Origin: Otis tarda | Lineage: Eukaryota > Chordata > Aves > Otidiformes > Otididae | DNA length: 64,000 bases | Direction: 5' to 3' | Assembly (NCBI GenBank): GCA_026413225.1 | Contig: CM048555.1 | Location: 80,421,785 to 80,485,784, forward strand | Shown here: piece after piece, positions 23,528 through 36,105 of the stretch | Position numbering within the stretch: the first letter of the stretch is position 1 | Layout of the letters: each line of letters begins with the position of its first letter | The notes under the pieces: model-generated | The model's input: only the letters and a program-made list of their open reading frames with translations | Databases searched by the model: none | What the model was told of the DNA's origin: nothing | Program-made: the position numbers and the translations under genes

Positions 23528-25477
23528 GTGAGTAGTTTTTCCTGTGTACCACCCCCAAATTTTTGTTTGTAGTGGACGAGAGGATGGGGTATTTGGTAAG
23601 GGTACAGTAGTACATAGTTACCTGCGTTCAGGATAAAGTCTGTGCTCTTGTGTGTGTTATTTTTGTGTCCCTTTATGAATAGAGAACCATATAATCAAGG
23701 CTGTGAATGAGCCAAGAAATCCATTCTAACCTATTGTTGTGTTAAAGCTGAAAAGAAAAATATCGGAGGGGATTTTCCTGCCAGCGGTACAGGCTGTGCG
23801 TATGAGTGCAGTTACTGCAGGCAAGGGAGCGATAATTCATTCCGCAGTTAAGACCGCAAAAGTATTTCTATTATAACCCCATTTTCTTCTGGCTTTGTAA
23901 CTGCTTGAAATGTTCGCTTCTTAAGCTGAAATCTTCTGTGTTTGTTTCTGTCCAAAGGTGAGTGTTATTAAAAAGCTATAGCAAAACGTCACAATTTTGA
24001 GCTATAGAGGTGAAATACGTTCTCCTCAAATTTTGTGTTTTTCTTAAAGTTGTTTTTAAAGGCTCCTGACAAAAAGGAGACTACATTTTGAGTTAACACA
24101 TGTAAATTTGAGTCACTATATCCCCTGTTTTGAGTGTTTAAAATAGCTTATACTTCTGCAACAACTGTTTGTGAGTCTGTACTGAGGAGGGAAGTAACTA
24201 CCGAGTGATTTCCAAAACCTTTCCCTCCTGCTCTGTTGTACGTGCAGTCATAACCACGCTCCTTTCTTGGTTCGTGTGATCCCTCCACTTCAGCCATGGA
24301 GGGGGCAAATGTGACTGAAGAGGCAGAAAATGTCACAAACGTGATGATCTTCTTCCAAACTGCTGCAGCACCGACTTCCTTTCATTGCATTTATTGTGTC
24401 AGCCTCGAGAGGGCTGGCGGTAAGGCGCGTAGGAGTGCCTGCTCATCTTTATCTGTACTTTTTTTTGTGTCATTAGCTTGTTTTTTCATTTTTTTTATAA
24501 TATAAGCCCTCTCTTCCTCTTGTGATTTCATGGAAGGGCAAAAAAAGCAGTCCCCCAGCTTTATTTTGGCAAACGTCTTTCTCCCCGTGTTCCCTCCGGT
24601 GTTTTGAGTGGCAACGTCACAGTCCAGCGCTGTCAGCCTGGCAGGGACAGAGCGATGCTCAGAAAGCCCCGTGTGTTCGGAACCGGTCCCTGGACCAGGT
24701 CGTTGATATTATTTGCTGATTAATTCGTTGTGAAAGTCTGGGCTTCGTGCAAGCTGCGGTCGGGATGCTGCTGGTGTGACAGCCCGCGGTGACACCGCTG
24801 CCTGCGAGACTGGTGTCAGGGGTTTGCTGCAATCCCACCCTCTCCAAATAGCAGGGAAATTCTCCAAAGGGTGACCCTTTGTGTTCAGTGCCGTTAATCG
24901 TGCTGATTAAACCGGAGTGGTGAGTACGATTAATGCTTCCCATGACTTAGTCATGGATGAGGTGTTGAGTTTTGTAGATATTAAGCTGCGGGGCTCCGCG
25001 ATTAGCAGCTGGATAGATTTCCTTAAAACAAATTTGTTCGTTTTGAGCAAGAGATGATGCCCTATTTGAAATAATTCCTTAGGTTACTATAAAATTAGAG
25101 TTCCTATAAAATATTGGAGTCCTCCCAGGCAGCATCTATATCAGCAGGTTCAGCTGACTGCTCAAAAGCCCGGTTAGTGTGAGAACTTGATAATCCCTAG
25201 GAAAGGAACTGATGATTTTAAGGTCCATCGCTTTGGAAAGAGACTTTTGTAGATATTTCTCCTATAAATTGGGAAGATGAGAGAATGAAATTACAAGGGG
25301 GAATTGAACAGTCTGGAAAGGAAGTTGTTAAATATCTCATTAAGAAAAGTAGTGAAATACTCTCCCCTCTCCTCCTCCCCACACCCATGAAACCTTCTTC
25401 AACTTGGATTTATGGATTATTTTGTCTTTGCCAGGTACTAATCAGTTTCATTAATCCATATATTTGTGTTTCTGAAG
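23528..25477 (+). other. ATRN: ATRN intron 9 (1.95 kb)
   Basis: Unique sequence. No CR1 or LTR is recognised. The acceptor tctgaag at 25471-25477 is pyrimidine-poor at its end but is fixed by the conserved protein frame after it. Confidence 0.8.
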
Positions 25478-25632
25478 GACTATTCTTAAAGACAGTAGGT
25501 TTTTTCGCTACTTGCACACGGCTGTGATAATGAGCGGAACCATGCTGGTGTTTGGAGGAAACACGCACAACGACACCTCCATGAGCCACGGCGCAAAGTG
25601 CTTTTCTTCGGATTTTATGGCGTATGATATCG
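25478..25632 (+). CDS. ATRN: ATRN exon 10 (inferred): Kelch blade 5
   Basis: Acceptor tctgaag, donor gtgagt, phase 2 in and phase 1 out. Encodes TILKDSRFFRYLHTAVIMSG, TMLVFGGNTHNDTSMSHGAK and CFSSDFMAYDI. The start is set by TG|G ACT ATT CTT joining the previous exon as W-T-I-L. An AGGTTTTTTCGC stretch just inside could be mistaken for the acceptor, but using it would break the frame and lose the conserved TILKDSR. Sequon NDT. Confidence 0.97.
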
Positions 25633-26284
25633 GTGAGTTCTCGCAGAAATAATAATAAAAATATTCTTGGGTATTCGAAAAGAGCTGTCTTCAGAATGAC
25701 TAATTTACACGCCGGATGTGTTATACCAAATGCTACTACTTACTAAGCGTACCGCAGGAGAAAGCGTAATGAGGAGAGGCTCATTTAGCTTGCTGCTAAA
25801 CGAGGAAATGAGCTGCTGCAGCGATTTCTAGGCAAATACGGTAGCAGTTATTTGGCCAACAGCTTATACACAACCTCAGCCATTAAAAATTATTTCTTAA
25901 ACAGAGAGCGTATTGTTCTACCGTCTCAACCATAACGCTCTCCTGGTTTTTTGAGTGTATTTCAATCTATTTTTAATCTATTAGGACAGTTACAAGCACT
26001 GGCCGCTGCCGAAGCTCAGCTTGTGTGTTGCACGCTCTCGGTTTAACTGCAGGCTGGCTGACTCCTTTGGCTGGGCTGTTTGTAATGTCAGTTTGTTTAT
26101 ATGTTAGCTTTATAAGCATAAATGTCCCCATAAGCGCTATTTAACAGTAAAGCCAAACAATTTGATTTTATTTGGAATGATGAAGTTTTGATCAGTTTGA
26201 GTGCCAGAAGAGGGCAGCATTTATTTGTGAAAGTGAAGTCCAGAGATGATGCGTTTAAGAAGAAAAGAAGAGAAGAAATTATAT

Positions 26285-26299
26285 AAAAAAAAAAAAAAA
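26285..26299. repeat. A15 homopolymer
   Basis: Perfect A15 run with no recognisable retroposon body next to it. Confidence 0.9.
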
Positions 26300-29070
26300 G
26301 TGCATGCACATCCAGATAATTCACACTGGAGAAAAACACCGTTCTGTACTCGTATCACATTCTGCCTTCCGCTCTCAAAATCCCTTAACTGTGGGCTCTC
26401 GTGATTGATTGCCTGAAATAATCATGCAAACCTGAATTTGCAGAGTGGCTGTCCACTGAGATGTTGCTCCTGGTTTCTGAAAGGAATATGCAAGCGAATG
26501 GATTGCTTTCAGCAGCACATTTGGCATCGTTGAGCCGTTTTGCTGTCTGTTGGAAGTCGTTCCCTTCTGCTTCTTGTGATTTCAAGTCATATCCCTGTGG
26601 AATTTATTGTATGCCCCTAGCTAGCTTGATTTTGAGTTTGGTTTTTCCCCCCCCCCCCTTGAAGAACATTTAAAACAATGTATTTTGACAGTCAGGGGCA
26701 GAGGAAATTTTTAAACTTGGATAGCAATAGTGACATATTTTTTTTCCTTTTCTACCATTTGTGGTCTTCCCTGACCCGTTGAACTATTAGGTGTAAAACA
26801 CAAAATGGAATTAATTTGACAAAATATATCAATAATGATGTTCATTTTGATTCAGTTTAGTTAACAGGCAGATTCTTGTTACATGAAGTGTCATAGTTGA
26901 GTTGCCCAATCCTTACTGGTTTTACACAGAATTGGAGCTTGCATTGGTTGCACTTCACGTGACACGGATGGGATATGTTCTTATGGTCTTGGGTACCCTC
27001 ATTCCTTACGACGGAGACTCTCAGGCTAGAAAGGACAGCTTTGTTTCAGAAAAAAAACCCACCACTTTTTAAATTCTTTCCATGACAGCATACCTTATAG
27101 GATTTACCTTATCCCATTGGACCAGGGACGCTACCAGGAACGTGTTAGGATGCTGGCTATTGGTCGTGTCGCAGCAGAAACACCTACTTGGTGGTTCTTC
27201 ATCCATCATCTCTGCAGTGGTTATATTCATCTTATTAACGTTGGTCTGCCTGGGAATAAGCCCGTATATTCTGGGGAAGCATTGCAAATATCCAAGACCG
27301 TTAGGACCATGGCGCTGTAGATGATTACGGCTATCACATCTTTAATATTAACGTACTTACGTGTTTAGCTATTCATTGGTGCTCCCAGGACTCAAGCTAC
27401 CCAGGAGAAAACCAGGCAGCAGGTCAATTGATATTGAGGACCTTTGCAGGAGAGGCTTAGTGATTTGTTATCTTAGCATAGTACAAAAGTAAGGAGTATT
27501 TGGCTAGTTTGCTAATTTTAACATCTCATTGATGAAGGTGATACCATAATGATGATTGGAGGCCTGGAGTAAACCAAAATTGAAACGCAGTTTAAAATAA
27601 CGGCTTCAAAGACAGACCTCCTTTACATTTGCCATTAAAATTTATTCCTGCGGTAACTCATTTTATTTACCTCAGCAAATTTCTCTGGTTTGCTCTCCTC
27701 TAATTTCTAAGTAATCAGACCACATGCGTTGAGTGTTGTGAGGACATGCTGTCTTTTTTCTGTGTGAGTGTAGGATGCAAACAGATGTCGCCGAGATGTG
27801 CGCAGAGATCCTCTGGAGGTACAGCAGATTAGGTAGATCTGAGAACGCGTTAACGCTTCTTATCCTTTTATCCTCTAGTTGACCAGATTGGAGCTTATTC
27901 AGTCCAAATTGTCCAAGTAATGCCCAGTTTTGGAAGGTTTGAGGATAACAGCGCAGCCGTCTGCGTGCGTGTGCATTTCTTGTTGCTTCTCAGGACAAAC
28001 TTTTGGATTGTGTTGACGTTGAGGTTGAGCAAACACTTGAGCAGAGCAGTCACACGGTATTTTTCCTACATTCTGCACGCTACAGTGACTAGGTAGCACT
28101 TCCTACCCCAAAATCGATCTCTCTGGTCTCTATAGAAGAGTTTCCTGCTCTACAGCAGTTTTGTCTGGGTGGACAGATGCCTCATTTAATCCTCTGCCTC
28201 CTCCTGTCAACAATTCATAGCAGAGAAGGAGCCGAGTGAGAGTTGCAGCCCTTCCATCGCTGCACGTTCCTCTCCGGGACAGAAAAGGCAAGGGTTGTAC
28301 TTTTGGAAGGGTCGTGTCTAATACAAGAATAGAAACTTCCCAGGCAGATAGTCTCAAAATGCAGTTACTGGGGTTTAGGTAACCATTCATTTTCATTTCT
28401 AAAGAAGTTCTAACTTCATGTTCTTCTAAAACTCGGCATGAAATATTCATATAAAGCCTATACTCATATAGTGAAGTCTTCTCCCCACAGGAGAGAAATT
28501 AAAACTTCTATTTACCCCATCAAAATTCAGTTTTGATGACAAACATAGAAAGAGGCTGGATGTTTTCATAGCATGTGTGTTCTATTTGAAGTGTAAATTT
28601 AATAAATCCTGAGCATTTTAAGTTTTAGGCTTGGCTTAACTCATAAGTCAGGAAGGACAGGATTCTGCGTTCTGTAGTTTCAGAAGAATTCACTTTTTCC
28701 AATACTTGGTCTTCAGTTAAAGATGGGAAAGAAGCTTAGAAAGCAAAACATTCCAGACCTTCTATTAATCTAGAAAAATATGTTTCTTGGCCTCACATAA
28801 CTCACAACTTGGTGGATAAAAAATTGCAAATTGCTCTCCAATTTTGCTGAAGTCTCCTGTTAAAAATTGGAACCATGCATGCTCGTTTCAGGAGTGATGT
28901 TGGGCTGGCTTAAATTCTTTGAAAAACGAGCAAATGACATTAAAAAAAACTCCAAACCTTCAACATCACAATTTATCGAATTATTAAATCAACTAACTGG
29001 GTCTTAGGTCTTTTATCAGCACTCTTGAACAAAAGTTTCTGCTGGAGCAGAGGTTAGGATCAGTTGTTTT

Positions 29071-29520
29071 AGAATCGTAGAATCACAGAAGGATTTGGAA
29101 TGGAAGTGACCTTCAAAGCCCACCCACTCCAACCCCCTGCAAGGAGCAGGGACATCTCCAACCAGATCAGGTTGCTCAGAGCCCCGGCCAACCTGGCCTG
29201 GAATGTTTCCAGGGATGGGGCATCCACCACCTCTCTGGGCAACCTGGGACAGTGCTCCACCACCCTCAGTGTAAAATATCTCTTCCTAATATCTAATCTG
29301 AATCTGCCTCCCTCTATTTTAAAACCATCACCCCTTGTCCTGTCACAGCAGGCCCTGCTGAAGAGTCTCTCCCCGCCTTTCCTGCAGCCCCCTTTGGGCA
29401 CTGGAAGGCTGCTCTCAGGTCTCCCCGGAGCCTCCTCTTCTCCAGGCTGAACAGCCCCAGCTCTCTCAGCCTGGCCTCACAGCAGAGCTGCTCCAGCCCG
29501 CTCATCATCTTCACGGCCCT
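29071..29520 (-). mobile_element. CR1 3' end, antisense
   Basis: Begins AGAATCGTAGAATCACAGAA, then the antisense common 3' UTR and the ORF2 tail ([18 protein letters not shown] on the minus strand), ending near TTCACGGCCCT. The minus-strand ORF2 tail has a frameshift in the LKGAAGK region. Confidence 0.92.
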
Positions 29521-30561
29521 ACAATTTTACCCAACAATTGTCCAATTAAGTTTGGTTAAAAAAAAATTTTATTATTTTTTACTCCAGAAGTTCAGTCCCC
29601 ATGGCACAACTGTTTTATCTTGTATGAAAGAATCTGCGAGCATTTGAGGGCTCTGTAGATCTTTACAGATGATTGACTTTTCTCTCTTAATTGCCTAAAT
29701 TGCCTGAACTGCTGCTGGGACCTTAGCCCCCAAGGTGACCCCATTCCCTTGGGGAAGTTTAAGTGACATGAATTGGACAAACTTTTCCTGCTTTTGTTCC
29801 TTTGATTGCTCAGTGGGTTATATGTTTCTTAGGTTGTTGTTTTTTTTTTTTTTTCATGCTGCCTAAAGGAAGAAATTACCTGAGAAACGGAGTAAAAAAA
29901 TGCAGCAGAATTTATAAATGTTATGCTAATAGAAAAAGATGGAATAATCTCACGTTATATTAAAAGAGAAAAACAACCACAAATCCTTGAGCTATGATGA
30001 GTGAAAAATATTTTTAAAAACATTGATATCTACCCTCTAGGAACATAATTGCAATGAGGAAAGAAAAAGAAAGATAAGTCTCTGTTCTCAGTGATACTGG
30101 TTTGGGGCAAAACTACAAATAATTCACATATAAACAGATAAAAACTGAACTTGTTATGCAATGAAAAATTCCCCTATTAAAGGAGAAAATGCAACTCAAG
30201 CTGCTGCCGTTTAATTACACGTGATTCCCAAAAAGCTGCTAATCCTTTCCACACAGTGCCCTGAAACTTTCCTTTTTCATGGACTGTGTAGGTGATGGAG
30301 CAGAGCCGTAACATCCTTCCCTTCCCTTTTTGTCGTACAGTGGTAGCTGGGGTGAAGACTGGGTCTTAAATCTTGCAAAAGAAGATAATACAGCGCTTTC
30401 CTAAACTGTTCCACTCAAGATTTGAGTTTTGCTGGTGGGTGGAATGGTCTCTCTATAGGTATTAAGGTGCTTTGGGATCTTTCAGGAGGAAACATGCTAG
30501 GTAAGTCGAGTCGTTAATTATCCTGAGAAACATCTCTGAACTGAGCTTTCCTTCATCCTAG

Positions 30562-30646
30562 CTTGCGACCGGTGGTCTGTTCTTCCTCGCCCGGGTCTCC
30601 ATCACGATGTGAACAGGTTTGGACATTCTGCTGTGCAGTACAACGG
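30562..30646 (+). CDS. ATRN: ATRN exon 11 (inferred): Kelch blade 5-6 link
   Basis: Acceptor tcctag, donor gtaagg, phase 1 in and phase 2 out. Short exon encoding ACDRWSVLPRPGLHHDVNRF and GHSAVQYNG. The DRW outer-strand Trp and the NRFGHSAV loop lead into the sixth Kelch blade. Confidence 0.96.
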
Positions 30647-32707
30647 GTAAGGTTACAATCGAGCTGGGGGGTGCTGGTGTTTTTCACACCTCAGTAAATG
30701 TGTACGTGTGGGTCGGTAACGCTGAGACCAGAGGGCTGAGACACTGTTGCCAACCTCTCAAAGTTCTCAGGTCTTCACTCTTGTAATGTCTTCAGTAGCC
30801 ACCTGTCCCTGGCCACCCTTCTTCACTGAACTAAACTGTCCCAGCTGAATTAGTTCTTTCTAAAGTATGAATTTTTTTTTGTATTTCTATTCCTTTTCCT
30901 TATTTATAGATATATTCTTATTTATGTAATGTCATAATTCCATTTTTTTCCTATTTCTGTTTCTTATTCATCTGCAGTGGAACTTTTTATCTCTAAATCG
31001 TACTTTCCCTCATGGTTTCTAGATCTGTCCATGTTTCAGTTTCCATAGCTTGTCCTGTGTGTCTCCTCTTTACCAGTCACCTGATGCACAATATTTTAGG
31101 TAAAATCGTAGGTGAAATTTCTGCTGTTAAGCGTTTTTTCACTATAATAATGTCCGTGTTCTCAGGTGAACATCTGCTATTACATTTGAGTTTGTGGAAC
31201 CCAGTTTGAGAAACGATACTTGAGAATCATTCTGGTTCCTTTATCCTTTTGAGGATTCTTCCTGTTAATCAGTAACATTATTTAAAGCCTAGTTTAAGCT
31301 GGACAGATAATTATCACTGCCTTGAAGACGAAGCTGTGTTTCTAGATACTCGTTTTGTCTGAAAATCTCACTCTTGGTTTCAATGTACACTGAACGTCAG
31401 CTGTGCGTTTCATAGAATCACAGAACGGTTTGGGTTGGAAGGGACCTTCAAAGCCCACCCAGTCCAACCCCCCTGCAAGGAGCAGGGACATCTCCAACCA
31501 CATCAGGTTGCTCAGAACCCCGGCCAACCTGGCCTGGAATGTTTCCAGGGATGGGGCATCCACCACCTCTCTGGGCAACCTGGGCCAGTGTGCCACCACC
31601 CTCCGTGTAAAAAATTTCTTCCTAATATCTAATCTGAATCTACCTCCCTCTATCTTGAAACCATGACCCCTCGTCCTGTCACACCAGGCCCTGCTGAAGA
31701 GTCTCTCCCTACCTTTCCTGCAGCCCCCTTTGGGCACTGGGAGCCGCTCTCAGGTCTCCCCGGAGCCTCCTCTTCTCCAGGCTGAACAGCCCCAGCTCTC
31801 TCAGCCTGGCCTCACAGCAGAGCTGCTCCAGCCCTCTCATCATCTGCGTGGCCTCCTCTGGACCCTCTCCAACTGCTCCCAGTTTGCTCCCATTAAGCCT
31901 GTGTTTTATCTCTTTCCTAATATAGGATTAAAAGCGTATCAAAAATCCCGATTATTCAACCAAAACTTTTATTCAGTTGCATTGACTCTTCTTCACTCTC
32001 TTTTTAAATGTACATTTACAAACAGGGATGCACAGGGTTTTTTTGGGTGATGTGTCTGTGTAACTAGTGAAATTTGGTGTTTTGCCTGAAGCAGTTTTCA
32101 TGCTGCAGGAGGTTTAAAAACCCCACCTTTCTACCTCCCTCCCCTCTCAAAATATTATTTTGTTTTAGGGTTTTGGTTTTTTTTTTTGAGTTATAACCAT
32201 GACTTTTTGCTCAGTTGCTAACCACCATGAAAATAACTGGTTTTGTCACAGCCGTGTAGCAAGATGTGACAATGCTGAATTGTTCTGTCACAGTTTCTGA
32301 ACGCTGGTTTCATGGTGTGATATTGTCTCCCCAGTTTTTAGGCTTCCTCTCTCTCTTCCCACTGTTCTTCATGGGAAGATCCCACATTTCTGCAGCATTT
32401 CGCGTATAGTCGCGTTGCTCAGGTGTCACCAGAGTTTTGGCTGAAGGAGAAGGTCGATCCATGACCTTGGGATGGTTTGACTCTGTCTCAACACCCGTGT
32501 GTTGATTCTCTTGGTTCTCTGAAACGGTGGAACCTGCCTGACCTTTCCATTAGTGCCTTCCTTAACCAAGAGCTATTTATTTGGGTTTATACCTGCTGGA
32601 ACGTCATAAAACTCTTTGCTCAGACCTTGAATCCCATTGACCTTCAGCAGTGCGTGGTCTGTAAGCACAGGTGGACATATTGTTATCTTTGCTTCCATTT
32701 TGTCTAG
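30647..32707 (+). other. ATRN: ATRN intron 11 (2.1 kb)
   Basis: Holds one antisense CR1 (31411-31879). The rest is unique. The acceptor is ttgtctag. Confidence 0.82.
31411..31879 (-). mobile_element. CR1 3' end, antisense
   Basis: Starts CATAGAATCACAGAACGG, runs through the antisense common-subfamily 3' UTR and the ORF2 tail, and stops at CCCTCTCCAACTGCTCCC. Closely similar to the 29071 and 7855 copies. Confidence 0.93.
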
Positions 32708-32928
32708 CACCATGTATGTGTTTGGGGGCTTCAACAGCCTCCTCCTGAGTGACATACTGAAGTACACGCCGGAGAGATGCGAAGCTTTTGATAACGAAAC
32801 GGCCTGCTTGCGAGCAGGTCCTGGCATCAGGTGCGTGTGGGCTGCCACCTCTTCCCTCTGCGTCCCCTGGGAAATGGCGACGGTACAGCAGCAGCAGAAG
32901 GTCTTTGAAGACTGTCCTCCCAAGCCAG
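32708..32928 (+). CDS. ATRN: ATRN exon 12 (inferred): Kelch blade 6 and start of PSI module
   Basis: Acceptor ttgtctag, donor gtatgt, phase 2 in and phase 1 out. TMYVFGGFNSLLLSDILKY closes the propeller. ERCEAFDNETACLRAGPGIR, CVWAATSSLCVPWEMA and the Gln-rich VQQQQK then form a cysteine-rich PSI-like unit, with GPGIRCVW as its core. Sequon NET. This segment diverges more from mammalian attractin than the neighbouring exons do. Confidence 0.96.
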
Positions 32929-34057
32929 GTATGTGTCACGTTCTTTCGGTTTCTTTTTCCAAAAGGCTTGTAGGGTCTTTTTCTTTTCCAAATTCTGTCT
33001 TGCCTTAGTTGTCTGCCCTTATCAGATCAAGTTTAAGATGGGGGGGCTGTAGTTGTGCTTCCATACGTGCCATGGGGGACCTTCCTCTGACCAAGTGGCT
33101 GCAGCGACGTGGAGATGTCTCCATCTCTCACTCCTCCTGAAGCTGCTTGCTCATTAGTTTGTTTTTTTTTTTCCTACTGTACAACTTTCCTATCCTAAAC
33201 AGACGTCAGCAGTCAGGAATCAGGCCTGAACCATTGCTCTGTAGATGTTTGCTCCAAGAACTGACCTTGTGAGAGCCAGCAATTTGCTGGTGAGCACCAC
33301 GGGGCGAGGGAGGGGGATCTGGGTCCTGTGACGTTATCCTGTGCTCTTCAAGAGAGACAGCAGGAAGAGTGTTTTAAGAAAAGTTACGTTAATTCTCCTT
33401 CTACAGTGTAGTATGGATAGAGGCATAGAAAAAGAACATTTATTTTAAGGTCTGATTCCTGTCTTCTCCCTTACTATAATTTTTCAACAACTTTTCAACA
33501 CTTTATCCCGATGCATTCGTTGCTCTGAATTAAATTATACGAACCTTGATTCTGTAATAGATGGCAGCCTTTAATTGTTTAAAAGAAATTGATGTGAAGG
33601 GACATTGCTTTCATGGGCTCTCAATGTACAATAAATTTTCACAAAACACAGGCGATAAGCGCTCGGAAAGATGAAGTGGAAAGTTCAAGCTTTGCATGAA
33701 AATGCTCCGCATAATCGAAGGCCAGGCTTGCGGCAAAAGGGGGCTGCGGTGGGAGATGTTCGCCGTCCTTGGGAGGTGTCCTCTGGCCTGGTCTTAGTTC
33801 ACGCGCTTCCGCGTCTCGGTGCATTTTCCGGCGTTGTGTTTTACGGCTCCTCGGGCGCTAAAAATGGTTGACGCTGCAAATGAATGCAATGTTCTATCAG
33901 TTCAATCCCGTGAAAGTATCTGATTTACTAAGTAGTCGATAGCAGGAAATCTGCCGGCACTACTGTTTGGTTAGATCTTTTGCTGTATATAATCAAGTTC
34001 TTAGAGCTCTGTCAGGAAATGCCTGTTTTTGGTCATGCAGGTTTTTTTCTTTAATAG
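32929..34057 (+). other. ATRN: ATRN intron 12 (1.1 kb)
   Basis: Unique sequence; no repeat recognised. The acceptor is tttaatag. Confidence 0.8.
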
Positions 34058-34179
34058 CTGTAGACAATGAGAAATGTGATCAGATTACAGACTGCTACAG
34101 CTGTACAGCAAACACAAACAGCTGTCAATGGTGCACTGACCAGTGTGTCTCCATGCAGAACAACTGCACGGAGGAACAG
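34058..34179 (+). CDS. ATRN: ATRN exon 13 (inferred): PSI module
   Basis: Acceptor tttaatag, donor gtaaag, phase 1 in and phase 0 out. Encodes [20 protein letters not shown] and [20 protein letters not shown]. The C-x5-C-x2-C spacing with SCQWC is typical of plexin-semaphorin-integrin modules, which act as rigid disulfide spacers. Sequon NCT. Confidence 0.97.
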
Positions 34180-34659
34180 GTAAAGTCTCTCTCATTCTTC
34201 CATAGTTTAAATTTAACCTTTTAAAATATCCCGTGTCCGAATGCCTTCGTCTGTTGGTGTTATGACCCCTGTTGTTTCCTTATTTCCAGCGCTTGTGTAG
34301 CTCTGAGCTGCTAACACATTGGAATTTTTGTCAAGTTGGTCCTCCAAGGGCTTTTTGTGGGAGTTTCCGTTTAGGAGGATGGAGAAGGGCAGGGGGAGAG
34401 GTGGCGTGATAATTCACTAAGACGCATCACCGTTTGCCATCAAAACCTGACCCTTTTGTCAAAGCTTTAGTAGGGAAAGTGTGTCAGATGGTGGCGTGGG
34501 GGAATATTCTGAATATAGAGGCTGTGGCCAGTGTCGCAACTTTGGAGGACGGGGGTTGCTTTGTAGGTCTGAGCTGTGAAGTTCAGCGTGGTAGTCGTGG
34601 CTGTTAGGAACCGACGTTGGTTTTATGGGAAAAAGCCTCATCTCTGCTGTTTCTTGTAG
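34180..34659 (+). other. ATRN: ATRN intron 13 (480 bp)
   Basis: Short unique intron; nothing else recognised. The acceptor is ttcttgtag. Confidence 0.85.
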
Positions 34660-34798
34660 GTTCCCGTTACTCTGTATGAGAACTGTCCTAAGGATAACCC
34701 TGCCTATTACTGTAACAAAAAGACGAGTTGTAAAAGCTGTGCCATGGATCAAAACTGTCAGTGGGAACCTAGGAATCAGGAGTGCATCGCTCTGCCAG
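34660..34798 (+). CDS. ATRN: ATRN exon 14 (inferred): second PSI-like unit
   Basis: Acceptor ttcttgtag, donor gtgggt, phase 0 in and phase 1 out. Encodes [40 protein letters not shown] and ECIALP. The [13 protein letters not shown] pattern repeats the PSI cysteine core, and CIALP leads directly to the lectin domain. Confidence 0.97.
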
Positions 34799-35923
34799 GT
34801 GGGTTTTGCTTGTATTTGTGTGAGGAAAACCACCAACTTCACACCAACTTCACCCAGTCCAAAAATCATATTGGTTTTTCTTTTTTCTTTTTCTTTTTTT
34901 TTTCTTTACTTTTTTTTTTTTTACCCCCAAATCTGTCATTTTCAGTGCTAAGCTGGAGTAAATAATGTTTAACCATACCAGCTTTGGTATGAAACCATAT
35001 TTCTAGTAAATTCAGCAAGCGTGATGGAATATTTTCCAGTCCCAACTGTCTGAAGAGGAGGATGATCATTTGTATAATTATTAGGCTGTATTTCATCTCT
35101 CTCTTCTCGTTTGATAAAAGCAGCACTGTAGATATAATAGGCTTCTGCAAGATATTAGATTTAATAATGCATGCTGTTTAATTTTAGAAACTAGAATCGT
35201 GCAAAAGCCGAATGGCACGTACTGGACGAATTAGGCAAATAACACCTACAGTGTGTAAGGAAAATTCTCGTATTAGAGTGTTTCCAGTGGAGCTCACAGG
35301 AGCTGAGGATGTAGTAAGTTGGGCTGTCGGTTTTTTTTTTCTCCCAGTGACTGGGAGAGAAATATAGCATCTTCAGTGATTAACATTTACAGCTAATAAG
35401 GCAAAAAAACTAACACAGAGAGGACCTTTTAATGGTTAGATGAAGCTAAACCAGGAGGTTGGAGCGAGACATCAGCTCTACAGAAATTCACACTGAAAAT
35501 GTCCAGCGGGTTTTTTTTGCAAGAGTGGTTATGAGCGGGGGAAATAGTTCCCGTGAAGTATAAGGAGTTCTTTGGTAGCGGGCATGGCTGTGCTCAGGGT
35601 GAAAGAGGAAGTTTGATAGCGTGGACAGGATTAGCACAGCAACCCTCTTCTGTCGGAAGGCGTCCTAACAAGGACGATTGAATAAATGGCTTTAAGCCTT
35701 TAGCAAAATACTCATTTGCTTGCCTTTACTCTTTCTTCCACAATGATTTTGCTGTTTGACTCCAGCTCCCTTTTCCTCCAGTGTTTTCACACATGGATAC
35801 CTCTGATCCTGCTGGTTTGGGATCAGGCTGTGGGTTTTATTGTGGTGGAAGAGCTCTTTCACTACTTAGAACATTGTGAAGGTCGCCTGCATCTGCTGGT
35901 TTACTTTCTTTTTCTGCCCCTAG
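34799..35923 (+). other. ATRN: ATRN intron 14 (1.1 kb)
   Basis: A T-rich tract at about 34876-34922, then unique sequence. No CR1 or LTR. The acceptor is tgcccctag. Confidence 0.82.
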
Positions 35924-36105
35924 AAAATATCTGCGGAACCAACTGGCATTTGGTTGGCAATTCCTGCTTGAAAATTACAAACGCCAAGGAGAACTACGAT
36001 CACGCCAAGCTCTCCTGCAGGTCCAACGGTGCTTTGCTGGCTTCTCTCACGACCCAGAAAAAGGTAGAATTTGTTCTGAAGGAGCTGCAGAAGATGCAGT
36101 CTTCG
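35924..36105 (+). CDS. ATRN: ATRN exon 15 (inferred): C-type lectin-like domain, first half
   Basis: Acceptor tgcccctag, donor gtgagt, phase 1 in and phase 0 out. Encodes ENICGTNWHLVGNSCLKITN, AKENYDHAKLSCRSNGALLA and SLTTQKKVEFVLKELQKMQS. The C..W....SC start, the NYDHAKLSC helix and the ALLASLTTQKKVEFV strand-helix are standard C-type lectin elements. If the donor were read through, the frame would add about eleven residues and stop at 36141. Confidence 0.97.

Larger units (their letters stand above)
25633..30561 (+). other. ATRN: ATRN intron 10 (4.9 kb)
   Basis: Mostly unique AT-rich sequence with A15 at 26285-26299, a C-run near 26648 and one antisense CR1 (29071-29520). A short hydrophobic open frame at 27082-27324 is not convincing. 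The acceptor is tcctag. Confidence 0.8.

Noticed and set aside
27082-27324. 80-codon frame with a hydrophobic stretch in intron 10, possibly a small membrane protein or a viral remnant
   Set aside because: No recognisable family, no promoter or splice context, and a minus-strand frame of similar length overlaps it. Best treated as chance.
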